Source: Coffea arabica (lineage: Eukaryota; Streptophyta; Magnoliopsida; Gentianales; Rubiaceae). Taken from it: a stretch of DNA of 64,000 nt. Both the position numbers and the translations under genes were made by a program. Shown one piece after another: positions 1 to 12,300 of this stretch. Location: NCBI RefSeq assembly GCF_036785885.1, contig NC_092326.1:1798001-1862000 (forward strand), read 5' to 3'. The notes beneath the pieces were generated by a model. That model saw only the letters and a program-made list of their open reading frames with translations, searched no databases and was not told where the DNA came from. How positions within the stretch are numbered: the stretch's first letter is position 1; every line of letters begins with the position of its first letter.

Positions 1-3000
1 GATTTAAGTAGTGGATGACTGAGATAGATATTCATCAAGTAACAAATGCATAGCCGAGACTTGTGAGCGGCCCATCTGAAATTTACTGCATGGTGAACTC
101 TGTCCAAGGTAAAACGCTAATATTATATGTAATTTGATTTGTAGATACCAAATTTTTGTGCATTATTTTATTAGACTAGGGTTTTTATTTTTATCTTTTG
201 GGGATGAAACCAGAAAATCAAAAGAAAAGAGAAAAGAAAAGAAAATGGGCAAAAACATGGTTTTAGGGCATTTTGGGTTATTTTTGGAAAAAGTGAAAAG
301 TTTGAAAATTGAAGGAAAAGTTTTTTTAGTGTTAATAGAAATTATTGCTTTTTGATACATTTTAACTATTTTCAAGAAAAAAAGAAAATTTTAAAAAAAA
401 ATTATTAATTTAGGGGAAAGTTGGCTTTATTTTACGTTACAAACATTTTTTGATTGCATTTTATTTTGTTTTGTTTCTATTATTGTTATTATTAATATTT
501 TATCCAGAAAAAAAAAAGGTGTTCCACGTAAAATGGCCATCGGATGGCCAAGGGAGAAGCATTGAGCTGGGTTGGTTTGTGGCCATCCAGATGAGGGCTA
601 AAAGAGAGGCACGGTGATATAAAAGGATAAGGAGAGAATCTAGAAGAGGAAGGGGGGGTGACGGCTAGAAAGACTGGTTTTTTTTGGATAGAAAGAAAAA
701 GAAAAAACCGAGAACAGAAAGAGGAGCAGAGGGCGGCTAGGGTGAGAAAAAAGAAAAGGAAAAAGGTGGAAGAAAAAGGAGTGGGATGACGGCTGGAAAT
801 CGAGACAATCTCTGAGAGAGAGAAAAGGAAAACACCGAGGGAAAGGAGAGAAAACAAGCAAAAGAAGAAGGAGAATGCTGCAGAATTTTTCGTCAAATCT
901 GGCTGACGAATTAGTTTCTTCCTGGCTGGTTTCTGATCTTTTTAGACCGTATTTCTGAAAGGTTTCTCTTCCTACACCTTCTTGGGACGTCTGGGAGCAA
1001 CTTTCGTTCAGCAATTGTCGATTGAAAACATCCCCAACGCCGCTAAATTGAAGTTCCAAGTTGCTGGTTCTCCACTGCTGAAAGTTCTGCGACGGAAGTC
1101 CTCGACTGCGATTCTTGAATCAGTGTGACCTGATTTCCACGATCATTTTATTCCACCAGGGTTCTGAGGTAATCATAGTTTCTTCCCTGGTCTCTTTGGC
1201 AAAATTTTTCATCAGAATCCAAATCTGTGGAACGTGAACCTGGGGCCATCTTTGTTGCTGATTTGGCTTCATGATTTTTTTTATCATGTTTTGCCGTTTC
1301 TTCTTTAGATTTTTAGCCCAGATTTTTGCCCCATACCACTTCACCTGTTTAGACTAGAAATGTCCGGTCAAAATTTTCCCAGAAAAATGAAATCTTGGGC
1401 ATGACACTCTCATTTTCTTTTATTACGTTGAATCTGGCTGCCTTTGTTTGGTTGTGGGTTCCTTTTCTGGCATTTTGTTTGTTTTTAATTTATTCATGTT
1501 TGGTTGGCCGCTGCAAGTAGATAATAGGGACTCTTTGCTGCATTTCATTTTCATATCCAGTTGAACTTGTGAATTACCAAATTCGTTGGAATTTTCTTGG
1601 GTTGCTATGTTTCGGCCAAGTGAAACAAAATTGCAGGAGGCCATGTCCTTCGGTTTCTTTTGTGCATGATCTGGATAAGAAAATCTTTGGGAGATGCACA
1701 GTATATAGTTGGGTTTTGATGATAAGATGCGTGAAGTTTTGTTTTGGGTTCAAAAGATTGTTGTTTGTTGAGACTTTGTCACTTGCGTTTGATATGAAAG
1801 TTATGGCAACAAAAGTTGCAGAAACACTTCCAGTTTTGCATGCATTGTATCTGAATTTTTTGTGGGTAAAGATAGATAAGGCACTGTTGTTCATGCTCCA
1901 TTCTGTTAGAGCTGGAGAAAGCCTTGTTAGCCAGTCATTTTGATTACCATTAGGAAGAGCTGCACTGGTTCTTATGTTTGCTGTTTTTGCCTTCTCGCAA
2001 CAATCCACCAAATGGGTTTTTTTTGTCACTCAATTTGCTGGTTGATCTCATGTTGGAAAGAGGAATTGGATAAGGGAGGTTAGGTTGGCATGTTTGGGGG
2101 CTGAAATGCTTGAATCATATTTGAATACTTGCTAAAAAAAATGAATTTCAGGTTGCTAAACCATTTTCTTTTTTTTACATGAATGTCTTGTCCAGAATTT
2201 TTGCATCAGTTTTTCATGTTTCTTGTTTGGATGTTCAGTCATGTTTGACGGGAGTAATTTCAAAGTTGTTGTACATGCAAATTAGGCTGCAGAATCGTGC
2301 TGAAGGCTTCATAAGTTGCCGAAGCCTTCAGTCGCAGCAATCTTCTTCCTTCTTTTGCTGTTTAGTTTTCTTTCTACCTTTGATGATTAGCTCCATTTTC
2401 TTGTTTCAATCCTACAATGAAGTTACAAGTTTAGTTGGTGATTGATAGTAAAATCCTGGCATATGGTGAACATATTTGCATGTTGAAATCCAGCAACCAG
2501 AAATGAAGGAAGTCATTCGTATGCATGCATGAAATAAATTCTGAACTTTACACTTTGACCCCCCAAGTCTCCCTTCATTTCACTATAACCCAACCAATTG
2601 AATAATGTCCTCAATTTGGTCCTTGGCAGCCTTAATTTTACAACCTTATCGCTTGTTTGCTTCATGTAATTACCATGCTTTTGTTTAAATTGCACTTAAT
2701 GCATGAATTTAAGAGCTTTATGACCAAGTAAGCTTGTGTTTGCATATTTTCTTTAATTTTCTCAAATTAAATTGGTGCCTTGACTTTTCTTTGTTTTTGG
2801 AGGGTAAATGAGTAATTTTACCCCATTAGGGCTCCAACTCAAGGGAGGTATAACTTCTTTTATCCCTTTTTTGTCTCCCCTATATGATCCAACGTGCTAA
2901 GTGAGAATTGCATGTCTACTTTGCTTTCCTTGTCTTTCCTTAATTCCTTTCATTTATTCATTTGCTTTTGCTTTTATTAAGTTATTCTTTATGGGTATGT

Positions 3001-4461
3001 GTACACCTCTTGGCTTGTAATAGATAGGGCTTGGAGAGCATTTTTGTCCATTTTTCCCCTTCCCCTTTTGTTTTAGTTAGCAATGTAATAGGTTCATTAG
3101 CTTGATTGCTTGCTTGCTTTTGTTGCTATGTGTTAATTTGCTTTATTAGACTCTTGCATTTAGTCGAGCATGCTAAATATTATGTGCTACGTGTTTATAG
3201 GTGATTGGCATGTCTACTTGCTTTCTATAGTCATAGATGAATGTGATGGATGAATGCACGTCACCACACTAGTCCAACGCTAGTTGTGGCTCATTATCCC
3301 GTTTTCCACTAGTCCAACGCTAGTAGGAATTCATAGAAAGGGCTAGTCCAATGCTAGACCCAATAGGCCGTCCCCCCTTGCTAGTTCATACTTGCATGTT
3401 TCACTACATTTCATACATTTTTCTTAGTTTTCTAGCATTTGGCATGATCCTCCAATCCTTTCCCCTTCATTTTAGGTTTTTGCATCCTCATGCTAGTTAT
3501 AGGGTACATTTGCCTGAAAGTCCCCTTTACGTAAGGGAAACGAGCGAGTGTGGCTACAAATAGCCTTAGCACGCTAGTTCTTCCTTCTAATCAAAGGGAA
3601 AATTAAAGTCGTAAAGTTAGGAGTCATTCCCATACCCGACTTGATGCATTCCTCTAGGTTCATACACTCTCATTTTTATCATATCACTTCCTCACCTTTT
3701 TTATCCACATTTTCTCATTACTTATATTTTTCTCAATCCACATGCCATGTTTGCATATTTTTCTTCTTTTATCATTTATTTTCTACCTCACAAATTGCAC
3801 CCAATTGCACTTATATGTATCTACTATCATATTTTCATCCATCTGCACACAAACACCTTTATTTTCTCAATTGGCACACTTGCACTTTTCTTACATTTGC
3901 ACACTTACACTCATACTTGAGTCCTCATTTGCATTAACCATGACCTCCATGAGGGCTTTCCTTACTGGCCACCACAACTCATGTGGTTGGGACCAAAAAA
4001 CCTCATAAGAGACATTTTAGATTTAGGATTGCATTTTTTTTTCATATTCATTAGTCACATCCAACATGCAATGCATATTTTGGGTAAAAGAATTAGGAAA
4101 AGTAGGGCTAAGTCACGCAACTAGCTTTGGCTAGGGCAAGGGAGTGCCTTAGGCATTGCCTTTGCCTTATCCCTTATCAAATGTGACCCCCGATCCCTTT
4201 TTTTGGTTACGTAGACCTAAAAGTTCTTTAAAAAGGGTTTGTTTACTTTTCTTTCCAAAAATCACTTTTTGGGTGACTTGATACACCCTAACTCTATACC
4301 AAGTGGCGACTCCTTTTCTATCTAAAACCCTTTTTTTTGAACTTTGTTTGGCCAAACCGTCGCATTTCACAATCCCACGGCCTTTTATTTTTCACTTTCA
4401 CACACGTTCACATACATATCCTACACACTACTTTCGCACAATCAAAAAGTGGAGCGCGACA
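1..4461 (+). repeat. Probable long LTR fragment (Gypsy-like)
   Basis: No convincing gene is seen here. The stretch reads like a long LTR. A TATA-like motif (GATATAAAAGG, about 616-626) is followed by purine-rich, transcript-like sequence. Near 4300-4325 is a phrase resembling 'aagtggcgactcc', which I associate with the ends of some plant Gypsy LTRs. A CA end follows GTGGAGCGCGA at 4461. No left boundary, second LTR copy or target duplication could be found, so extent and class are inference. The first ~130 bases could belong to something else. Confidence 0.35.
3269..3357. repeat. Three short copies of CTAGTCCAACGCTAG
   Basis: The 15-base word occurs at 3269-3283 and 3309-3323, and with one change (AATG for AACG) at 3343-3357. 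Each copy has CTAG at both ends. It lies inside the putative LTR and has no known role. Confidence 0.7.
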
Positions 4462-4857
4462 TGATTGTAATAAATGTGTTATTTAGTGAAGCATGATTTA
4501 AAAATTATAAGAAGTATATCATTTTCCTTTTAAAGAGAATGGTTAACTTTAACTTGTACAATAAAAATCCCGTATAGAATTTCAAAATATAAATGAGGAT
4601 GTGTACAAATAAAATAACATAAGCGTAAAAATAATTTAACAATGTGACCAACTTAAATAACTACACAAACGGTATAGATGACAATGTATAGATTTTGAGA
4701 ATTCTGTCAAACCTTACGCTATGTAAAAGTGTATGAGGCATACATGTAGTTGTTATGTTACAAGTTGATATAAAGGGTGTACACATTGTTATAAAGTGTG
4801 TACATATGATTGTAAAGTATGTAAATACTGATATTATACACAAATTGGTTATAATAT

Positions 4858-7365
4858 TTGTTTGAAATGTATAGTGCATCAATGGATCTATGTAAGGAAA
4901 TACAGGTACAGAATGCAGCTGGTCACTTTGTGACTCCAACTGGTTTGAAGAAACGAAGTGGCAGAAAAACTAAGAAAGTATTGCGTAGTTGGGTGGACAG
5001 GTTTCATAGGCAAAAGAAGAACTCTAGATTGTCTGAGGCAAGCACTCCTGAGATGGTTAGTACCGAATCTTATTTTTGGACTTACATAACTATATCATTT
5101 CAATTGACTCTACTATTATAAGCCGACTGAGTTATTGTATATTCTTCTCTTGTTAGTCATCAGAATCCTATCAACCTATCCAAAGCCAAGCATCAAGCAA
5201 ATGTTTGTCATCGAATAATTCTGTGCCAGTAAGTAGTTATTTTTATACTTTACATAATGTGCATTATAGTTCACTGTTAGTTATTTAAGTGTTACAAATT
5301 AATGTTTAACTTGTACACATTTGGTTTGTTTGGACAACAAAAATTTGGAATAAAAATTTCAGATTTTGTTTTGCTTGCATCATACACACAATTCCCAATC
5401 ACCTTTTTATCTCACATACATCACATCACAAAAAGTGCTACTGTAACTGGATCAAATAAATCATCCAAATAAATTCTTATCCAAACAAACTCATTGGTTA
5501 TTAAGGTGTACATATTAGTGATAGGATGTTCATCACATGTTATTTATTTTTGACACAGTAATATCATATTTTGTACATATTAGTTGGTACACATTACGGC
5601 AATCTCTTAATTTAATAACATTTATATGTTGTTGTTTTATGTGTACAAACTGATATATATGTTGTACGCATTGATTGATACCATGTACCACTGGTTATTT
5701 TGTTTTGAAATATCGTTATTGCATTTGGACACATGATTACACATTTGGATAAAATTTTTTACAGATTATTAATTTATTTGCTCACATTTATTTTTTCAAT
5801 CGTACAAGTTACAATTATTTATCACCCGTTGTTTAGTTTTGACATCGTGTTATTTTTCTGGTACACGGTGTATATTAGTTGGTACACAGTACGGAGATCT
5901 CTTCATTTAATAACATTTACATGTTGTTGTTTTATGTGTACAAACTGATATATATGTTGTACGCATTGATTGATACAATCTACCACTAGTTATTTTGTTT
6001 TGAAATATGAATAATTCCATTTGGACACATGATTACACATTTGGATAAAATTTTTTACACATTATTAATTTATTTGCTCACATTTATTTTTTCAATCGTA
6101 CAAGTTACAATTATTTATCACCCGTTGTTTAGTTTTGACATCGTGTTATTATTCTGGTACACGGTGTATATTAGTTGGTACACAGTACGGAGATCTCTTC
6201 ATTTAATAACATTTACATGTTGTTGTTTTATGTGTACAAACTGATATATATGTTGTACGCATTGATTGATATCATGTACCACTGGTTACTTTGTTTTGAA
6301 ATATGAATAATTTCATTTGGACACATGATTACACATTTGGATAAAATTTTTTACACATTATTAATTTATTTGCTCACATTTATTTTTTCAATCATACAAA
6401 TTACAATTATTTATCACCCGTTGTTTAGTTTTAACATCGTGTTATTATTCTGGTACATGGTGTATTTTATCTTGTACACTACAAACCATATCATTTGAAA
6501 CCTATTGCATAGTTACTTCAATCTAATGCATTGGCTATGTGTTATATTCATAGTAGTCCATAAGTTTGTAGTATAACTTTACAATGTATTCATTTATGGT
6601 CACGTATGTACTGAATTTTGATTTTTGTTTAGATTACTTTCGGTTGATTTTTGTTTACATATTGTTAATTCAGTTGAACACGTTGTTATATATTATGTAC
6701 ACATTTGCATCATAATTTTCGTACGACCTAACATCTTAAATTTTGGACACAATGTGTATTTAATTTTTACAAATTAGTTAGTTTGCTGTTATACACAATG
6801 TTAGCATGACTTTGCAACTAATGTAATGTGCAACTCGTGATAACAGTCATTCAGTGAATCAAATTTTGTATCATCCCCAGTTATTCACTCAGATATACAA
6901 TATTGTAGGATGGTAAGTCAGATATTGCACTTGTGTGGATAACCAAGATTTTGGACAAATTTACAGTATCTTATTCAGTACAATACTTAATGGTAGCCCG
7001 GTGAAACTGGAATCACTTCTCAAATACTGAGTGCTCATAATATCCGTATTCAAGATCGTAACAATCTCCCACTTTTGCTTCCCAACGATCCTGTGAGCAA
7101 GACAAAGTACACAAGTTTCACCGAATTCTTAATGGTCAGTAATTCTTTAAAAAACTCATTATTTACAGTTATTATTTAGAACTATTCTAACCTTGTTACA
7201 AGACTATTGTAGGGCATGCTCTTATGAACACTGAACTTTTGATTTAAATAATTTATTGCTTGTTTCAATGATTGCCAGACCTCCATTGTGGCCTCTGTGG
7301 AAAGGTTAAAGAGCAGGACTCTCATGCAATTAAGCGATGAAGAAGTGCAACTACCTACGATATAA
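4858..7365 (+). CDS. Unrecognised four-exon gene, about 164 residues
   Basis: Four exons join without a frame break: 4858-5055, 5157-5228, 6997-7134 and 7279-7365 (TAA at 7363-7365). Every junction is phase 0, with GT donors (GTTAGT, GTAAGT, GTCAGT) and AG acceptors. This consistent pattern, rather than similarity, is the main support. The product is short and polar. A basic stretch (about residues 31-56) contains KKRSGRKTKK and RFHRQKK, followed by a Ser/Gln-rich linker and an acidic end (SDEEVQLPTI). The basic patch could bind nucleic acid, which is inference. An AG at 4875-4876 could be an acceptor, so earlier exons may have existed and been lost beside the putative LTR that ends at 4461. 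The gene converges on the Ulp1-like remnant 430 bp downstream. It could be a host gene 3' end or a transposon accessory gene. I do not recognise the family. Confidence 0.45.
5570..6465. repeat. Tandem array, 296-bp period, about three copies
   Basis: The same AT-rich segment recurs with an exact 296-bp step; for example ACACATGATTACACATTTGG falls near 5729, 6025 and 6321. The first copy begins part-way through, near 5572, and the third diverges near 6460. Copies differ by only a few bases. The array occupies intron 2 of the unrecognised gene and is rich in GTACAC/TGTACA words. Short open frames in it are repeat-derived and are not genes. Confidence 0.9.
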
Positions 7366-7797
7366 ATGGGTAGAAGCTAATTGCCTTCCATGAATATGTA
7401 TGCTAAGCTGATGTATCTTGTGACCCTTTTGGAACTGGATTGGAACAATGTAATACTAAAATGATTGTTTTACTTTTATATTAGATAGTAGTTTGAGAAT
7501 TGCAATCAATGCAGAATAGTTTTACACCTTTTACTTCTATTCAATTGATTAAAAGAAGTTATATATTCATCGTGGTGTCCCATCCTGTCTGCCGCAAACA
7601 AAAAGTGAAGCATGTCCCAACAGTAATGAACTTTGCTTCCAACACAAAATTCTATATGTCCCACTAGCAGTAAAAACTTCATAACTAATGAACTTTGCAT
7701 CCAACAGTAATCCCAAAAGGAGATAATTCTATACAACACAAGTACAAAATTCTACGCAACACAACTTATAAATTACTAAATATTTGTCAATCATTTA
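7366..7797. other. Spacer between two convergent gene ends
   Basis: This is the 3' flank shared by the + strand gene ending at 7365 and the - strand protease remnant ending at 7798. A short phrase about 'aatgaactttgc' and 'cccaacagtaa' recurs near 7624-7640 and 7685-7715. I see no gene, clear polyadenylation signal or transposon end here. Confidence 0.5.
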
Positions 7798-9154
7798 TTA
7801 CAACTGGTTTTTTCGTTGGGGAGGGATATTTAACAACTCAAGGATGGATTCGATCCATTCGTTATGCTCGGTTGCAACCAACATAGACACATATTGCACT
7901 CGATACTTCCACATGTTATCCTATCCAAGTATTGAAATAATCAGCACCACATGTTATACATTAGTCATCATAAAAATAATTGCTACCAAAAAATTTCTAT
8001 AAATCAAAATAATATATATACCTCCGTAATACGTATGCCTAATCTTCCATTCCAGTGCTCTAGAAATTTCATTATGAACACACCACAATCATAGCTAAAA
8101 CACGAGGTATACATTGTCATGGCAACCAGATTGTAGGACATATAAGTTTTACCTTACCATCCTAATAATATCTTCACCACATATAATAAAATAAGGTTAA
8201 AGTGTTATGTCCATGCCTACCATATTCAATTAGGTATAGATAATTCCAAAGGGCTATCTGGAAATTTTGGAAAGAAACATGTATAAGTTATCCATATCGA
8301 ACATTAAAGTCACCTACTTTACAAGTGATATTAAACTTTCTGTTACTACACAAATCAGATGCAAGTCAAAATATAATAAACAGTGCTCTAAACGGTTACT
8401 AGTGTACAACTCAAGGCCCATATTATAACCACATGGGATGTTCCACCCATTCCTTCCATCTAGTAATCCTTTATCTAACAAATAGAACCAGGAGATATAT
8501 TTGCTGAAACTGTGTCATAGCCATGCAGTGATCATTGAAAACAAAAAAGCACCGCCTTTATGCTACTATAATTTCTTTTAATGAAGATTTTACTTCAGAA
8601 ATCTAAGTCCTAAGTGGCTTTATTAGATCACAACTTAGCATCAACAATTCAATACTCCACTCAGAAGCCAACATTCACCTTCAACAAGATCAGTGTAAAT
8701 GTCATTAATGTGATGGACCAACAGGCTACTCAGTCTTGCTACAATGATATAAGGCATATATATCTATGTAGAATTTGAGTATTCTCAAACTCTTAGATAT
8801 TAGACCCACATAAACCTTATTCTGTACATAACGAAGAATATAGTTTCAGGAAATATAAGGACATATGCTAAGATATGGTGGCCAAGATTATCATGTTTAA
8901 AATGTTTTAATGATTTGAAACAAATTTTCCCACAACTGATAAAAGAAGAGCAAAACTTCTCCTAATTGAAAACACTTTCACTAGTTGCTTTGCACAAAAA
9001 AATAAGTAATCATCCATCTAGATAAAGTCCACAACATCAGCCTTTCTCAGCAAGCTCATGTCTGACAAATTTAACCACAAAAACTTACCCTTTTCTGCGA
9101 GCTTTCAACCCAATACTTATTTGGCTTTGAAAATGTTAGCACAGCATCACCATC
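7798..9154 (-). pseudogene. Ulp1-type (C48) cysteine protease remnant
   Basis: Read on the - strand, the exon at 8094-8022 encodes YDCGVFIMKFLEHWNG, which fits the region around the active-site cysteine of Ulp1/SENP-type (peptidase C48) proteases (DCGvF.mkf.e.w). It ends in phase 0 at a GT donor. The last exon at 7920-7798 (AG acceptor, stop 7800-7798) adds 40 residues beginning DNMWKYRVQYV, which suits the family's C-terminus. A 66-bp open segment at 9154-9089 (AG before, GTAAGT after; KPNKYWVESSQK) may be an upstream exon. The segments between do not join in frame and contain stops, and no catalytic His/Asp region was found, so I call it decayed. Such proteases remove SUMO-like modifiers in cells and are also carried by some plant Mutator-like transposons. 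Which origin applies here is unknown. A solo LTR at 9319-13497 lies across the upstream side. Confidence 0.5.
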
Positions 9155-9318
9155 CTGAAAATGATAGCAATGCAACTTAAGTTCTCATTTTCATTGTCTT
9201 TCCGCATCTTCAGTTATAATTTTGGGCTCAAGCCACGACGGTTTTAGATAGAGTTTAAGTTGATTTAATCTACTACTCGAAAAATTTAAAATTTAATGAA
9301 CAAGACAACAATGGCAAA

Positions 9319-12300
9319 TGTGGCGGCCCCACTTCTCCCTAAGGCGAACCAAAGGGTTGGCGGGTCGCCTGCCTAGCTCTCGCTAGGACTCACGCACTCT
9401 AGTAACTAATTTCACCAAATATAAATCGAGAATAAACCTTACTTCTCGAGCAAGTCACGTACTTAAATAATTCATACAATTCAACTTATACAGCCCAAAA
9501 CACAATTCCAGGTACCAACGAAAACGTCGAGCTTAGTATACTTAAATTCAACTTAATTTACAATTTAAAGTTCCTAATCCAGGGCACAGAAGCACCACAG
9601 GATTCACATTCTCCCAAAAACACAAAAATCATCCAAAAGATACTAACGTTTCCAAAAGTACAATTGCAAAAGTGGGCATTCAAAATATAACATTTCTGTT
9701 CAAGTTCTCCAAGACTTCATGCATTTCAGAACCTGTCAAGGAAAACAATTTGGAAGGGATGAGCCAATAGCTCAGTGGTGTCTCGAAACATGCAATTCAC
9801 ATAGAGCAATTTAACAAGTACAAATGGACAAGTAAGCAATTAACAATTTAGGAAAACGAAGTAACATGACAAGAAAAGGATACGGGGCTCTCAGGAGCCA
9901 AAGTCCTCGCGCTTGATCAGGAAATTTATAGTAGTTGACACTCCGTCAACTTTCACTACCTAATCTCCATGTAGACATTTTCCCTAATCTACACGTCTCC
10001 TAGCAACGACTTCCCCCTTATTTTCGGGCCCGTCTCCAACACAAATTTTGCAAGCACTTTTACCAAGACGGCAGAGAGGTACCTCCCACTCTAATAGAGC
10101 GTGGTACGTGCATCCGTTTGGTTTATTTAGTCGACGAGACCACGCTCCAATCGACATTGCAACACTTGTACTTGTGGTATTTCACGCAATCACATAGCAT
10201 ATAGCATTTCATGATATCTCTAGCAAGTACTTTTAACAAGTAGTTCAACTAGCGGTTAAACACGATTCATGCAAGAGACACTCACCTCAAGTGAAGTGTC
10301 TAGAATTCCAAACTTTGATCGAGATTGTGCTCTTCACCAACTCCTAAAATCATACAAATAATTCACATAAATTTCCACTTTTGAGTTGGCGAATTTAACT
10401 CGAGTCAACTAGCATTCAATTTCACTCAAAAATCCCAAGCCAGTATTAATCGTTTTCTCAAAGTGAAATCCACAAATCGAGTGAAATTAAATTTTGAGGT
10501 TTCTTTAAAACCCAAAAACTTGCTAAATTCGTCAAATATTCCAACATCCAAATTCTAGAATCATATAAACCATTTAACACCAATTTGGTGTCACAAGTTG
10601 AGAAAAATCATATTTAAACCATTTAGAGGAATTTTCCCCTCAAATTTTTCCCAAACATATCTTGGGAAATTCCTTTAAGAGGCAATCATATAAACCAAGT
10701 AAAACTAGTCGTTAGAATTTCTATAAAATAGAAACTCCTTAAGTTTGCCAAATTCCACGACCAACTTAGTCCAATGATTTTCATGAAGGCAAAAACTTGA
10801 GTTTTTAGGAAAATTTCCAGATTTGACAAATTCCTCAAAATAGGGCATTTGGTCTAATAAAATTCAAGGTTATCAACTCAAAGTGGATCTAGTAACAACG
10901 GTTAATGCTAGAAAGCATTTTCGGGACAACTTTGGTCCACATTTACCCACAATGAAATCCAAACATCAAACCATTTCTAATTTCAAACAAAAATTCTGTT
11001 TTGGTATCTTCTTGAAGAATAAGATTTTGGTCCACTTTTTGGATGTAAACTCTACTAGATTTTGTCCCCAAATGGAGCTATACACACCCCTTAACTAAAC
11101 ACAAGTCAAATCGGGTTCATGTTAACGTGAAAATTATTCAACATGTCTCATGCAAAGCTGGGAAAATTTTCAAGTGCATTCGGTACAAGCAGTCCATTTC
11201 CTCTTCAATTTGTCCACAACCTTTCAACTACCCAAAAGCTACATTTTCACCCAAACAATACTACCCATATAGGTTAACATGTATACAGCCCAAGTAGTTC
11301 AAAAATTTGTCAAAATTGACCCCCAAAATTCGACTAAAATCTGGAAAATTTCCAGAATATTTTGGACAGCATATACCTTCCTTTTCCTTCAATTCCTCAA
11401 CATCATTTCAACTACGAAAGTGGTGCATTTTCCCTCAAATGACCATAGACATTCAGCTTAACATTTACACAATCCATGAAGCTCAATTTCTTGTCAAGAA
11501 TCAGATCAAAAACTCGAACACAAACTGGGAAAATTTGGACAGTCTGGTTCAACAGCAGAGCAGTTTTCGTATTTTGGTCACATCTCATTCAATTCAACTT
11601 AGATTTGAGCATGGTTGGTAGCGTTGGAAACTACACTCATAGGGATACAATTTTTCAGAAGAAATCATTTTAAAATTCTACTCATAACTAGCTCGAAATC
11701 TGGCAGCAAAACGCAGCTCATATCCTGGCTTCCAGTGAACCAGTGGAGCAGGACAGGTGACTTTAAAAGACTGCCACGGTTCACTCAGGTGGAACCAGGA
11801 CTTGAATTTTACACCGTTGGAAAGCTGGAAGAGTCTAGTTTCTAATGGCGCTAACGGCACTCAATTTTGATGTCGGAGGGCAGAGTTATGATCGAAACAA
11901 AATGGCTGCCTGGGCCATACGGGAAAAATTTCCAGAATTTTCGGGTAGCTCAAAGGGCATTTTTCTCTTTGATTTTTCAATGAAATTTTCCATTGTTCCA
12001 AAGCTGCATTTTCACCAAAACTACTCTACCCATATAGGTGAACATATACATGATTTAAATAGCCCAATAACTTCACAAAATCCAGCTCAAGAATTCGGGT
12101 AACAATGGAAGAAAGTCAAGCCTGTTTGTGCGGCTATAGCAGAGCAGAATTTTCTCAAGAAAGTCAAGCCTGTTTGTGCGGCTATAGCAGAGCAGAATTT
12201 TCTCCTCTTTTTGCTCAACCATTTTCAACTTATAAGTCCATAACAATCACAACTAACTAGTCTAACCTCCCAACAAGCAATCCAGTTCATTACCTAAGTA

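Noticed and set aside
134-375. Open frames on both strands near the left edge
   Set aside because: Low-complexity Lys/Phe-rich translations of an A/T-rich tract, with no domain and no splice support.
492-1059. Overlapping - strand frames rich in Phe, Ser and Pro
   Set aside because: They are the complement of a purine-rich tract in the putative LTR; composition explains them.
1569-2029. Open frames of 124 and 151 codons on opposite strands
   Set aside because: Overlapping, no recognisable motif, and within the putative LTR.
5733-6244. Two 71-codon frames, nearly identical
   Set aside because: They repeat with the 296-bp array and are hydrophobic by base composition; not genes.
11279-12102. 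Several + strand frames in the 11-12 kb region
   Set aside because: They lie inside solo LTR A on its non-sense strand and have no counterpart frame in solo LTR B.
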